DNA of 64,000 bases, taken from positions 372,001 to 436,000 of the forward strand of contig JAIXUG010000028.1 of the NCBI GenBank assembly GCA_027484105.1, in the 5' to 3' direction. The notes under the pieces are model-generated. The model was given only the letters and a program-made list of their open reading frames with translations. It was not told where the DNA came from and searched no databases. The DNA comes from Comamonadaceae bacterium. GTDB lineage: Bacteria > Pseudomonadota > Gammaproteobacteria > Burkholderiales > Burkholderiaceae_C. Shown here piece by piece: positions 43,113 through 51,482 of this stretch. Position numbers and translations under genes: made by a program. Numbering within the stretch: the first letter of the stretch is position 1; the number at the start of each line of letters is the position of its first letter.

Positions 43113-43544
43113 TTAGATGTCCAGCACTTTAGGCTGTTGGGCGGTGTGTGGATGCTCTGCGCCGCCATACACCTTGAGTTTCTTGATCATGGCGTAACCG
43201 AGTGGGCCCTTGGGCAACATGCCCTTGACAGCCTTCTCGAGTGCGCGGCCAGGGTGCTTGGCTTGCATGTCGCGGAAGTTGGTTGCAGTGATGCCACCAG
43301 GAAAGCCGGAGTGACGGTAGTACACCTTGTCCAGGCTCTTGGTACCTGTCACTTTGAGTTTGGCTGCATTGATGATGACGATGAAGTCACCGGTATCAAC
43401 GTGAGGCGTGTAAATGGCCTTGTGTTTGCCGCGCAAACGGAGAGCAACTTCGCTGGCTACTCGTCCGAGGACCTTGTCGGTCGCGTCAATCACAAACCAC
43501 TCGTGCACGACCTCAGCGGGTTTGGCGCTGAAAGTAGTTGTCAT
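43113..43544 (-). CDS. rplM: Ribosomal protein L13
   Basis: A 143-residue L13. ATG 43544 gives the canonical start [20 protein letters not shown]; later HTDTG-like [22 protein letters not shown] and [11 protein letters not shown] are family signatures. Cotranscribed with rpsI. Confidence 0.97.
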   Translation of the reverse strand: MTTTFSAKPAEVVHEWFVIDATDKVLGRVASEVALRLRGKHKAIYTPHVDTGDFIVIINAAKLKVTGTKSLDKVYYRHSGFPGGITATNFRDMQAKHPGRALEKAVKGMLPKGPLGYAMIKKLKVYGGAEHPHTAQQPKVLDI

Positions 43545-43741
43545 GAGTTTTCTCTTTGAAGAAAGGTTTGTCGGGCCCTTTTCCACGGTCGGTGTTCCTC
43601 TGTTGGGAACCTCTTAGGTGGGAGATTGCCTGGACCTTTTCAGGTCTGGGCGTCTTCGCCGCGGGGCCACAAAATCGCTGCGGAGCCCGCCATTATACGA
43701 AAAATCAAGGACTTGCGGGCCTGATTGGTTACCATCGGAGC
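43545..43741 (-). promoter_or_regulatory. rplM promoter and structured leader (divergent from rlmJ)
   Basis: A minus-strand -10 box TATAAT (43692-43697) would start a leader of about 140 bases before rplM. The leader can form GTTCC / GGAAC (about 43593-43609) and ACCT / AGGT inside CCAGACCT-gaaa-AGGTCCAGG (about 43632-43652). Structured leaders bound by ribosomal proteins are common for r-protein operons, including rplM-rpsI in other bacteria. The -35 box is poor. Confidence 0.45.
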
Positions 43742-44629
43742 ATGTTCAGTTATCGACACGCTTTCCACGCCGGCAACCACGCCGATGTGCTCAAACACAT
43801 CACTTTGCTCGCCACGCTGCGCCATCTCATGCAAAAAGAGGCCGGCATCACCCTGATTGACACCCATGCCGGGGCCGGTTTGTACCGTCTGGACGGTGAT
43901 TATTCGCAAAAAGGGGCCGAAGCCGAGGACGGCTTGTTCAAATTGCTGGCCGCCGCCGAAAAGCTCGACGCCTTGCCTGAACCCGTGCAGGACTATCTGG
44001 AGCAAATCGCCAGCTTCAACCCCAGTGGCCAAGCCAAGATCTACCCCGGTTCGCCTTTTTTGATGCACAAGCTGATGCGCCACGCCTCACGGGACCGTTT
44101 GCGCTTGTTTGAATTGCACCCCACCGACAGCAAGGCCCTGCTGTCCAACATCGCCCAGCTTGAAGCCGGACGCACCGTGACCGTCAGCCGCGAAGACGGC
44201 TTTGAGGCCCTCAAAAAGCTCTTGCCCCCACCACCATCGGCCACCGGCTCGAAACGGGCGATGGTGCTGATCGACCCCAGTTACGAGATCAAATCCGACT
44301 ACGTCAAGGTCGCCAGCGTCGTTCAGGAATACCTCAAACGATTCTCCACCGGCACCTACCTGGTCTGGTACCCGGTCATTCCGCGTCCCGAGGCGCACGA
44401 GTTGCCCCGCCGCCTGCGCACGCTGGCGAATCAGGCCCAAAAACCCTGGCTGAACGCCACTTTGGCGATTGGCCGTGGCCCCGGCGACGAAGGCGGTTTG
44501 GTGGCCAGCGGCATGTTTGTCATCAACCCACCGTTCACCCTGAAAGACCAGATCCGCCAGGCGCTGGATGTGGTCGGCCCCGCCTTGGCGCGGGGGTCCG
44601 GCAAAAACTGGGCCGTTGAGTCGTCTTGA
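43742..44629 (+). CDS. rlmJ: 23S rRNA (adenine2030-N6)-methyltransferase
   Basis: A 295-residue methyltransferase. ATG 43742 gives the canonical MFSYRHAFHAGNHADVLKH. The SAM site is LIDTHAGAGLYRLD and the catalytic motif is LIDPSYEIKSDY, with Ser where gamma-proteobacterial RlmJ has Pro (DPPY). It modifies 23S rRNA A2030. Divergent from rplM. The space 44630-44722 to the paa operator holds no gene. Confidence 0.93.
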   Translation: MFSYRHAFHAGNHADVLKHITLLATLRHLMQKEAGITLIDTHAGAGLYRLDGDYSQKGAEAEDGLFKLLAAAEKLDALPEPVQDYLEQIASFNPSGQAKIYPGSPFLMHKLMRHASRDRLRLFELHPTDSKALLSNIAQLEAGRTVTVSREDGFEALKKLLPPPPSATGSKRAMVLIDPSYEIKSDYVKVASVVQEYLKRFSTGTYLVWYPVIPRPEAHELPRRLRTLANQAQKPWLNATLAIGRGPGDEGGLVASGMFVINPPFTLKDQIRQALDVVGPALARGSGKNWAVESS

Positions 44630-44722
44630 ACGGCATGGCGAAGCCGACTCAGGTGGTCTGGCGCCGGCCTTTCGGATCCCCAAAATCAGGATCAGGGAAA
44701 GACCTCATCGCCGAACCATCAA

Positions 44723-44748
44723 ATTAACCGACCGCACGGTCGGTTAAT
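44723..44748. promoter_or_regulatory. Operator-like palindrome upstream of paaA (PaaR/TetR type)
   Basis: Perfect 12-bp arms ATTAACCGACCG and CGGTCGGTTAAT surround two bases, a 26-bp operator. A -10-like TATACT follows at 44752-44757, so a bound repressor would block the promoter. The ACCGACCG-n-CGGTCGGT form is typical of TetR-family regulators, and PaaR of beta-proteobacteria is the natural candidate (established for paa genes, inferred here). The regulator gene is not in the window. Confidence 0.75.
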
Positions 44749-44805
44749 GGGTATACTGGCACCTGCGCCGAGATCATTCCATCCTGTTTGGCGCAGGAGA
44801 AGCCC

Positions 44806-45837
44806 ATGTACACCCAATCTTTCAGCGTCCCGGACGGTTCCGAAGACGCCAAGTCAGCAGGCCTGAAGGCCGTGCCCAAAGCCCTGAGTGCCCAAGACGC
44901 TGCCCTGCAGGCCGCATTTGACGCCCGCATCGATGCCGATGGCCGCATCGAGCCGCGCGATTGGATGCCCGAGGCCTACCGCAAAACCCTGGTGCGCCAG
45001 ATCAGCCAGCACGCCCACAGCGAAATCGTCGGCATGCTGCCCGAGGGCAACTGGATCAGCCGTGCCCCCAGCTTGAAGCGCAAGGCCATCCTGATCGCCA
45101 AGGTGCAAGACGAAGGCGGTCACGGTTTGTACTTGTACAGCGCTGCCGAGACCCTGGGCACCAGCCGCGACCAGATGCTGGACGCCTTGCACAGCGGCAA
45201 GGCCAAGTACAGCTCCATCTTCAACTACCCGACGCTCAACTGGGCGGATGTGGGCGTGGTCGGCTGGCTGGTCGATGGCGCGGCCATCATGAACCAGGTG
45301 CCCCTGTGCCGCTGCTCTTATGGCCCTTATGCCCGCGCCATGGTACGGGTCTGCAAAGAGGAAAGCTTCCACCAGCGCCAAGGCTACGAAGCGCTGTTGG
45401 TCATGATGAAGGGCACTGCCGAGCAAAAAGCCATGGTGCAAGACGCCGTGAACCGCTGGTGGTGGAAGTGCCTGGCCATGTTTGGCCCACCAGACGCCGA
45501 CAGCCCCAACAGTGCGCAAGGCATGCGCTGGGGCATCAAGCGCATCAGCAACGACGACCTGCGCCAGAAGTTTGTGGACGCCACCGTGCCACAAGCCAAA
45601 GTGCTGGGCGTCACCTTGCCCGACCCGGACCTCAAGTGGAACGAAGCGCGGCAAGCCCACGACTACGGCCAAATCGACTGGGACGAATTCTGGGCCACCG
45701 TCAACGGCAACGGCCCCTGCAACAAGGAACGCCTGGGCGCACGCGTCAAGGCCTGGAACGACGGCGCTTGGGTGCGCGAAGCCGCGCTGGCCCACGCCAA
45801 GAAACAACAAGCACGCCAAATGAAGGAAGCCGCATGA
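44806..45837 (+). CDS. paaA: 1,2-phenylacetyl-CoA epoxidase, subunit A
   Basis: A 343-residue di-iron oxygenase subunit that epoxidises the ring of phenylacetyl-CoA. The family core shows [40 protein letters not shown] (Glu/His ligands) and [16 protein letters not shown] (second Glu/His set). ATG 44806 has GGAGA upstream at good spacing; the family start MYTQ fits. First gene of paaABCDE. Confidence 0.96.
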   Translation: MYTQSFSVPDGSEDAKSAGLKAVPKALSAQDAALQAAFDARIDADGRIEPRDWMPEAYRKTLVRQISQHAHSEIVGMLPEGNWISRAPSLKRKAILIAKVQDEGGHGLYLYSAAETLGTSRDQMLDALHSGKAKYSSIFNYPTLNWADVGVVGWLVDGAAIMNQVPLCRCSYGPYARAMVRVCKEESFHQRQGYEALLVMMKGTAEQKAMVQDAVNRWWWKCLAMFGPPDADSPNSAQGMRWGIKRISNDDLRQKFVDATVPQAKVLGVTLPDPDLKWNEARQAHDYGQIDWDEFWATVNGNGPCNKERLGARVKAWNDGAWVREAALAHAKKQQARQMKEAA

Positions 45838-46130
45838 GCAACCCCGCATTGAAAGAATGGCCCCTGTGGGAAGTTTTTGTCCGCAGCAAGCAAGGCCTGG
45901 AGCACAAGCACTGCGGCAGCTTGCACGCCTCAGATTCAGAACACGCCCTGCAAATGGCGCGTGACGTGTACACCCGCCGCCAGGAAGGCGTGAGCATCTG
46001 GGTCGTGCCCTCGGCCAGCATCTCGGCGAGTGAGCCCAATGACAAGAGCGAGTTCTTCGATCCGGCCAGCGACAAGGTGTACCGCCACCCCACTTTTTAC
46101 GACATCCCAGAAGAAGTGGGACACATGTGA
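45834..46130 (+). CDS. paaB: 1,2-phenylacetyl-CoA epoxidase, subunit B
   Basis: A 98-residue Paa[26 protein letters not shown], then [20 protein letters not shown] and a C-terminal [12 protein letters not shown]. It bridges the PaaAC heterodimers. ATG overlaps the paaA stop (ATGA). Confidence 0.95.
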   Translation: MSNPALKEWPLWEVFVRSKQGLEHKHCGSLHASDSEHALQMARDVYTRRQEGVSIWVVPSASISASEPNDKSEFFDPASDKVYRHPTFYDIPEEVGHM

Positions 46131-46921
46131 GCGCCACCATGAACGCCCCTGTTGATTACCTGCTGCACCTGGCAGACAACGCACTGATCCTCGGTCAGCG
46201 CAATGCAGAGTGGTGCGGCCACGCCCCCATCCTGGAAGAAGACATCGCGCTGTCCAACAACAGCCTGGACTTGGTGGGCCAAGCCCGCATGCTTTACCAG
46301 CACGCGGCCGCGCTGCAAGGCGGCGGCGCCACCGAAGACACGCTGGCGTATTTCCGCGACGTGCCCGACTTCAAAAATTACACCCTGTGTGAACTGCCAC
46401 ACCTGCCACTCATGTCGGCCACAGCGCAAGGCGACCGCGATTTTGCCGTGACCATCGTGCGCAATTTTTTGTACAGCAGCCTGATGGTGCTGGTGTGGGA
46501 CCAACTGCAAAACTCGAAAGACGAGCAGCTGGCCGCGATTGCCGCCAAGTCGCTCAAGGAAGTGCGTTACCACCTGCGCCACTCGCGTGACTGGCTGGTG
46601 CGCATGGGCGATGGCACCGACGAGTCCCACGCCAAAGCGCAAGCGGCCCTCGACCAACTGCTGCCCTACACCCAGGAATTTTGGGCCCACAGCCCGCATG
46701 AAGCCGCCGCGCTGGCCAACGGCACGGGCACCGACATGGCCGCCTTGCAAGCCGACTGGAACCAGATTGTGGACGCAGCCCTGCAAGAAGCCAACCTGGT
46801 ACGGCCAGCCCATGGTGGCTTTGTGCCCACGGGCAAACAAGGCATCCACTCCGAGCACATGGGTTTTGTATTGGCCGAAATGCAAAGCCTGGCGCGCGCT
46901 CACCCCGGTGCAACCTGGTAA
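46127..46921 (+). CDS. paaC: 1,2-phenylacetyl-CoA epoxidase, subunit C
   Basis: A 264-residue structural partner of PaaA with a ferritin-like fold but partial metal ligands: LLHLADNALILGQRNAEWCGH, EEDIALSNNSLDLVGQARM, YHLRHSRDWLVRMGDGTDES and HSEHMGFVLAEMQSLAR. The GTG 46127 overlaps the paaB stop (GTGA); ATG 46139 is an alternative that drops four residues. Confidence 0.94.
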   Translation: MSATMNAPVDYLLHLADNALILGQRNAEWCGHAPILEEDIALSNNSLDLVGQARMLYQHAAALQGGGATEDTLAYFRDVPDFKNYTLCELPHLPLMSATAQGDRDFAVTIVRNFLYSSLMVLVWDQLQNSKDEQLAAIAAKSLKEVRYHLRHSRDWLVRMGDGTDESHAKAQAALDQLLPYTQEFWAHSPHEAAALANGTGTDMAALQADWNQIVDAALQEANLVRPAHGGFVPTGKQGIHSEHMGFVLAEMQSLARAHPGATW

Positions 46922-46937
46922 AGACGGCTCAGCCACC

Positions 46938-47471
46938 ATGACCACCCCGACGCTGGCCGCCAACGCACTGGAACAACATGCCTGGGCCTTGCTGGAGCAG
47001 CTGACCGATCCGGAAATCCCGGTGGTCACGCTGCGCGAGTTGGGCATTTTGCGCGACGTACGCACAGGCCCACAGGGGCTGGAAGTGGTCATCACGCCCA
47101 CCTACAGTGGTTGCCCCGCCATGGGTCAAATCGAAGACGATGTGGCCGCCTTGCTGCAAGCCCATGGCCTGCAAGGCCACGTGGTCACCCAACTGGCCCC
47201 CGCCTGGACCACCGACTGGATGAGCCAAGAAGCCAAGGACAAATTGCGCGCCTATGGCATCGCACCGCCGCACGCCTGCACAAGCAACGCAACAGGGGCC
47301 ACCAGCGTGGTGCAGTTCGCAGCGCGCGGGGCCAAAGCCGAGGTGGTGCACTGCCCCCAATGCGGCTCGGCCAACACCACCGAAACCTCACACTTCGGCT
47401 CGACCGCCTGCAAGGCCCTTTACCGGTGCCTGGCTTGCATGGAGCCGTTTGATTACTTCAAACCCTACTGA
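46938..47471 (+). CDS. paaD: Phenylacetate degradation protein PaaD (Fe-S assembly, MIP18-like)
   Basis: A 177-residue protein with an N-terminal MIP18/SufT-like domain (LTDPEIPVVTLRELGILRDV; VVITPTYSGCPAMGQIEDDV) and a C-terminal zinc-ribbon with two Cys pairs (VVHCPQCGS and RCLACMEPF). It is needed to mature the epoxidase Fe-S or di-iron sites. ATG 46938 is the first suitable codon in a long frame. Confidence 0.93.
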   Translation: MTTPTLAANALEQHAWALLEQLTDPEIPVVTLRELGILRDVRTGPQGLEVVITPTYSGCPAMGQIEDDVAALLQAHGLQGHVVTQLAPAWTTDWMSQEAKDKLRAYGIAPPHACTSNATGATSVVQFAARGAKAEVVHCPQCGSANTTETSHFGSTACKALYRCLACMEPFDYFKPY

Positions 47472-47507
47472 GTCGCCACGCGCTGCGCAGCCTCCAAAAT
47501 CCAAGCC

Positions 47508-48611
47508 ATGTCCGCAACCCGATTTCATGACCTCACCATCGCACGCGTCAACCCCGAAGCGGCCGGTGCCGTGGCGATCAGCCTGAACGTTCCACCCGAC
47601 CTGCGCGGCGACTTTGACTTTCAGCCTGGCCAATTCCTGACCCTGCGCGCCGACATCAACGGCGTTGATGTACGCCGCAGCTACTCCATCAGCTCGGCCC
47701 GCAGCCAACTGCAAAAACAAGGCGTGCTCGAAGTCGGTATTCGCCCGGTGGAAGGCGGCGTGTTCTCCAACTGGGCGGCCACCCAACTCCAAGCGGGCGA
47801 CACCCTGCGCGTGATGCCGCCTGACGGCCGCTTTGTGGTGCAACGCCCCCGCGCCATCCACCGCGTCGGCTTTGCCGCTGGCTCGGGCATCACGCCCATC
47901 CTGTCCATCCTGTCGAGCACCCTCGAAGAACAGCCCGACTCGAAGTTCACTCTGGTCTATGGCAACCGCCGCATGGACAGCGTGATGTTCAACGAAGCCC
48001 TGCAAGACCTGAAAGACCGCTACCCTTCGCGCCTGACCCTGATCCACATCCTGTCGCGCCAGGCGCAAGAAGTGCCGCTGCTCGAAGGCCGCATCGATGC
48101 TGCCAAAGTGCAGGCCATCATCGACGCCTTTTTGCCCGTGGGCAGCATGGACGAGGTGTTCGTGTGCGGCCCCGAAGCCATGATTGAAGCCACCGAGCAG
48201 GCGTTGCTGACGGCTGGCGTGAAAGCCGAACGCATCCGCACCGAGCGCTTCAGCTCCCCCACACTCGATGCGCTCAGCCCCGAACAACGCAGCCAAGCTG
48301 TGCTGGGTCACCCGGCCACGCGCGAGACCGGTGAAGTGCAGCTGACGGTGGTGTTGGACGGCAAGCCGTACGACATGCCGATGAACCGCAACGAAAAGAT
48401 CCTCGACATCGCCTTGTCGCTGGGCCTGGACTTACCCTATTCGTGCAAGGCCGGTGTTTGCTGTACCTGCCGCTGCAAAGTGATGCAAGGCACAACCGAG
48501 ATGGAGAAAAACTTCACCCTCGAAAAGCCCGAAGTCGAACAAGGCTTCATCCTGTCTTGCCAGGCTCGCCCCACCAGCGAGCGCGTGGTGATCAGTTTCG
48601 ACGAACGCTGA
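47508..48611 (+). CDS. paaE: 1,2-phenylacetyl-CoA epoxidase reductase subunit E
   Basis: A 367-residue reductase. N-terminal FNR-like FAD domain (VRRSYSISSA; VMPPDGRFV), NAD-binding GFAAGSGITPILSIL, then VFVCGPEAMIEA and a plant-type 2Fe-2S C-terminal domain with SCKAGVCCTCRCKV and the fourth Cys in ILSCQAR. It passes NADPH electrons to PaaA. Last gene of the operon. Confidence 0.95.
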   Translation: MSATRFHDLTIARVNPEAAGAVAISLNVPPDLRGDFDFQPGQFLTLRADINGVDVRRSYSISSARSQLQKQGVLEVGIRPVEGGVFSNWAATQLQAGDTLRVMPPDGRFVVQRPRAIHRVGFAAGSGITPILSILSSTLEEQPDSKFTLVYGNRRMDSVMFNEALQDLKDRYPSRLTLIHILSRQAQEVPLLEGRIDAAKVQAIIDAFLPVGSMDEVFVCGPEAMIEATEQALLTAGVKAERIRTERFSSPTLDALSPEQRSQAVLGHPATRETGEVQLTVVLDGKPYDMPMNRNEKILDIALSLGLDLPYSCKAGVCCTCRCKVMQGTTEMEKNFTLEKPEVEQGFILSCQARPTSERVVISFDER

Positions 48612-48623
48612 AACCTGGGCGAC

Positions 48624-50468
48624 TCAGTCGCTCGACTGCTGCATGGCCCACATGCTGGCATAGCGGCCCTGTTGGGCCAGCAGCGCGGCATGGTTGCCGC
48701 GCTCAATGATCCGGCCTGCGTCCATCACCAAAATCTCGTGCGCATCGACCACCGTGGACAGGCGGTGTGCAATCACCAGCGTGGTCTTGTTTTGCGCCAC
48801 GCTGGCCAACTCGGCCTGAATGGCCCGCTCGTTGGCCGAATCGAGGGCCGACGTGGCTTCGTCAAACACCAGAATAGGTGGGTCCTTGAGCAAGGTGCGG
48901 GCAATGGCGACGCGCTGCTTTTCGCCACCGGACAACTTCAACCCGCGTTCGCCCACCGAGGTTTGGTAGCCCTTGGGCGTGGAGGCAATGAAGTCATGGA
49001 TGCGGGCGGCGCGCGCTGCACTTTCGATCTCGGCCTGACTGGCACCCGGACGCCCATAGGCGATGTTGTAGGCCACGCTGTCGTTGAACAGCACCGTGTC
49101 TTGCGGCACGATGCCCAAGGCTTGGCGCACGCTGTTTTGGGTGACCTGCCGAATGTCTTGCCCTGCAATGCGGATGAAACCCTGCTGCACGTCGTAAAAA
49201 CGGAACATCAAACGCGCCAGGGTGGACTTGCCCGAGCCGGAAGGCCCCACCACCGCCACCGTCTTGCCCGCGGGAATGGTGAAGCTGATGTCTTTCAAAA
49301 TCGGGCGATCAGCTTCATAGGCAAAGGACACGCGGTCAAACACCACGTCGGGCGCGCCGTGCAAGGCCAGTGCGGGCGCACCTGGCGCATCGGCCACTTC
49401 ACGCTCGCGGTCCATCAACACAAACATCTTCTCCAGGTCGGTCAGGCTTTGCTTGATCTCCCGGTACAGCACGCCCAAAAAGTTGAGCGGGATGTACAAC
49501 TGGATCATGAAGGCGTTGATCATCACCAGATCACCCAGCGTCATGCGCCCGGCGACCACCCCTTCGGTGGCACGCCACAACATGGCCACCAAAGCCGCTG
49601 CAATGATGAGTTGCTGCCCGGTGTTGAGCAAGGACAAAGAGGTTTGCGCCTTCAAACGTGAACGACGCAGACGCTCCAGGCTTTCGTCGTAACGGCCCGC
49701 CTCGAAGCGCTCATTGCCAAAGTATTTGACGGTTTCGTAGTTCAACAGCGAGTCGATGGCCCGCGTGTGGGCGGCCGAATCAAACTCATTGGCTTGCTTG
49801 CGAAACTGGGTTCGCCACTCGGTCACGCGCACCGTGAAGAAAATATAAAACACCAAGGCCGCCAAAGTGATGCCCGCGAACCACGCGTCGAACTTGACGG
49901 CCAAAATGGTCAACACCAGGCCCACCTCGATCAGCGTGGGGATGACGCTGTAGAGCGAATACGAAATCAGCGACTCGATGCCACGCACACCGCGCTCGAT
50001 GTCGCGGGTCATGCCCCCGGTCTGACGCGCCAGGTGAAAGCGCAGGCTCAAAGCGTGCAGGTGCTCAAAAGTCTGCAAGGCGATGCTGCGCGAAGCACCT
50101 TGTGTGGCCTTGGCAAACACCAGTTCGCGCAACTCGGTGAAGGCCGAGGTCAGCAAGCGCAAAGCGCCATAAGCCAGCAGCAATGCCACCGGCATCACCA
50201 GCACGGCTTGCGGGTCGCCAGGCTTGATGCTCATGGCGTCCACCAACTCCTTGAGCAGCAAGGGCACGCTGACGTTGGCCAGCTTGGCCGCCACCATGAG
50301 GCTCAGGGCGATGACCACGCGCCACTTGTATTGCCACAGGTAGGGCAAAAGGCGCGACAGGGTCTTCCAGTCGCCACCGGCGGGCGACTTGTCCGCCGGG
50401 GCGGCTGTGGCACCCGGCTGGGGCGAATGGGGAGAAGCAGTGGCGGCAGGTTCGCCGTGGTGGCGCAT
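48624..50468 (-). CDS. ABC exporter, Atm1/HMT1-like permease-ATPase fusion
   Basis: A 614-residue half-transporter with six N-terminal helices and a C-terminal ATPase. RHLARQTGGMTRDIERGVRGIESL-type segment (the part HLARQTGGMTRDIERG is diagnostic of Atm1 relatives), then NYETVKYFGNERFEAGRYD, Walker A GPSGSGKSTLARL, signature LSGGEKQRVAIARTL and DEATSALDSANE. Relatives export glutathione-linked metal or persulfide compounds. ATG 50468 is the likely start (TTG 50477 is possible). Confidence 0.92.
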   Translation of the reverse strand: MRHHGEPAATASPHSPQPGATAAPADKSPAGGDWKTLSRLLPYLWQYKWRVVIALSLMVAAKLANVSVPLLLKELVDAMSIKPGDPQAVLVMPVALLLAYGALRLLTSAFTELRELVFAKATQGASRSIALQTFEHLHALSLRFHLARQTGGMTRDIERGVRGIESLISYSLYSVIPTLIEVGLVLTILAVKFDAWFAGITLAALVFYIFFTVRVTEWRTQFRKQANEFDSAAHTRAIDSLLNYETVKYFGNERFEAGRYDESLERLRRSRLKAQTSLSLLNTGQQLIIAAALVAMLWRATEGVVAGRMTLGDLVMINAFMIQLYIPLNFLGVLYREIKQSLTDLEKMFVLMDREREVADAPGAPALALHGAPDVVFDRVSFAYEADRPILKDISFTIPAGKTVAVVGPSGSGKSTLARLMFRFYDVQQGFIRIAGQDIRQVTQNSVRQALGIVPQDTVLFNDSVAYNIAYGRPGASQAEIESAARAARIHDFIASTPKGYQTSVGERGLKLSGGEKQRVAIARTLLKDPPILVFDEATSALDSANERAIQAELASVAQNKTTLVIAHRLSTVVDAHEILVMDAGRIIERGNHAALLAQQGRYASMWAMQQSSD

Positions 50469-50508
50469 AGGGGACAATCCGATTCAACGTTAACCACCGA
50501 TTGTGCCC

Positions 50509-50919
50509 ATGTCTGACACCCCACGCCCTCACACCGTGTCTTTGCCCACTGACCAGGAGTTGGTGCTCAAGGTCATCCCCATGCCCGCCGACTGCAACGC
50601 CAGCGGCGATATTTTTGGCGGCTGGGTCATGGCCCAGGTCGACTTGGCAGGGGCGGTGCTGCCCGCGCGGCGCGTGCGCGGGCGCATGGTGACCGTGGCC
50701 GTGAACGAGTTCATCTTCAAACAGCCGGTCAAAGTGGGCGACATCCTGTCGTTTTTCTCGCGCATCGTCCGGGTGGGCCGCACCTCGGTGACCGTCAAGG
50801 TCGAGGTGTTTGCCGAGCGTTTTCAGCTGCAAGGCCAGTACATCAAGGTGACCGAAGCGCACCTGACCTATGTGGCGGTGGACGAACACGGCCACCCACG
50901 CGTGGTGCCCGCCGAATGA
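50509..50919 (+). CDS. Acyl-CoA thioesterase, YciA family
   Basis: A 136-residue hotdog thioesterase: IPMPADCNASGDIFGGWVMAQVDLAGAV (family signature with Asn and Asp around the active helix) and ARR...VTVAVNEFIFKQPVKVGDIL. It hydrolyses CoA thioesters in the cytoplasm. ATG 50509 is chosen; GTG 50503 is two codons earlier. Confidence 0.9.
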   Translation: MSDTPRPHTVSLPTDQELVLKVIPMPADCNASGDIFGGWVMAQVDLAGAVLPARRVRGRMVTVAVNEFIFKQPVKVGDILSFFSRIVRVGRTSVTVKVEVFAERFQLQGQYIKVTEAHLTYVAVDEHGHPRVVPAE

Positions 50920-50947
50920 GCCCGGGGACCAGACCCGGCCCCGCGAA

Positions 50948-51430
50948 TCAGGACACGATGTAAGCCGCAGCTCCGGTGGACATCAAAGTCCCATCCGGCC
51001 CACAAAACTCCATGCGTGAGGACCCCACACGCGAGCCCACGCGCAAGGCATTGGCGGTGATGGTGAAGTGCTCGCCGATGCCGGGGCGCAAGTAATCCAC
51101 CCGCAAATCGATGGTGCCCAGTTTGGCAAAACGCTCCAGGCGTTTGGCGGGCGGCTCGTCCATGTGCTTGGCGGCCAGCGCCGCCATCACAGCCGCGCTG
51201 CCGATGGCATCGAGCACCGCGCTGATGACGCCCCCATGGATGCGGTTGTAGGCAAAGTGCCCCACCAACTCGGGCCGCATGTCGATGCGGGCCTCCACCC
51301 CTTCGGGCGTCACCTTGACCAGTTTCAGGCCCAAGGTTTTGTTGAAGACGATTTTTTCTTCGTAGATCTGGCGAAAGCCCTCGATGTATTCAGGTTCGAG
51401 AACGATGGGCGTGTGGGTTCTGTGGGGCAT
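50948..51430 (-). CDS. PaaI-like hotdog thioesterase
   Basis: A 160-residue hotdog-fold protein with FNKTLGLKLVKVTPEGVEAR, HFAYNRIHGGVISAVLDAIGS (active-site His/Gly/Asp region) and TIDLRVDYLRPG. This resembles the YigI/PaaI thioesterase group acting on acyl-CoA or hydroxyphenyl-CoA substrates. It is near the paa operon but on the other strand, so any link to phenylacetate catabolism is only suggestive. Confidence 0.82.
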   Translation of the reverse strand: MPHRTHTPIVLEPEYIEGFRQIYEEKIVFNKTLGLKLVKVTPEGVEARIDMRPELVGHFAYNRIHGGVISAVLDAIGSAAVMAALAAKHMDEPPAKRLERFAKLGTIDLRVDYLRPGIGEHFTITANALRVGSRVGSSRMEFCGPDGTLMSTGAAAYIVS

Positions 51431-51482
51431 GGCTGGATTCTATGGAATGGCTCGACGCTGAATGGGTCCGGCTTGAAAAAGA

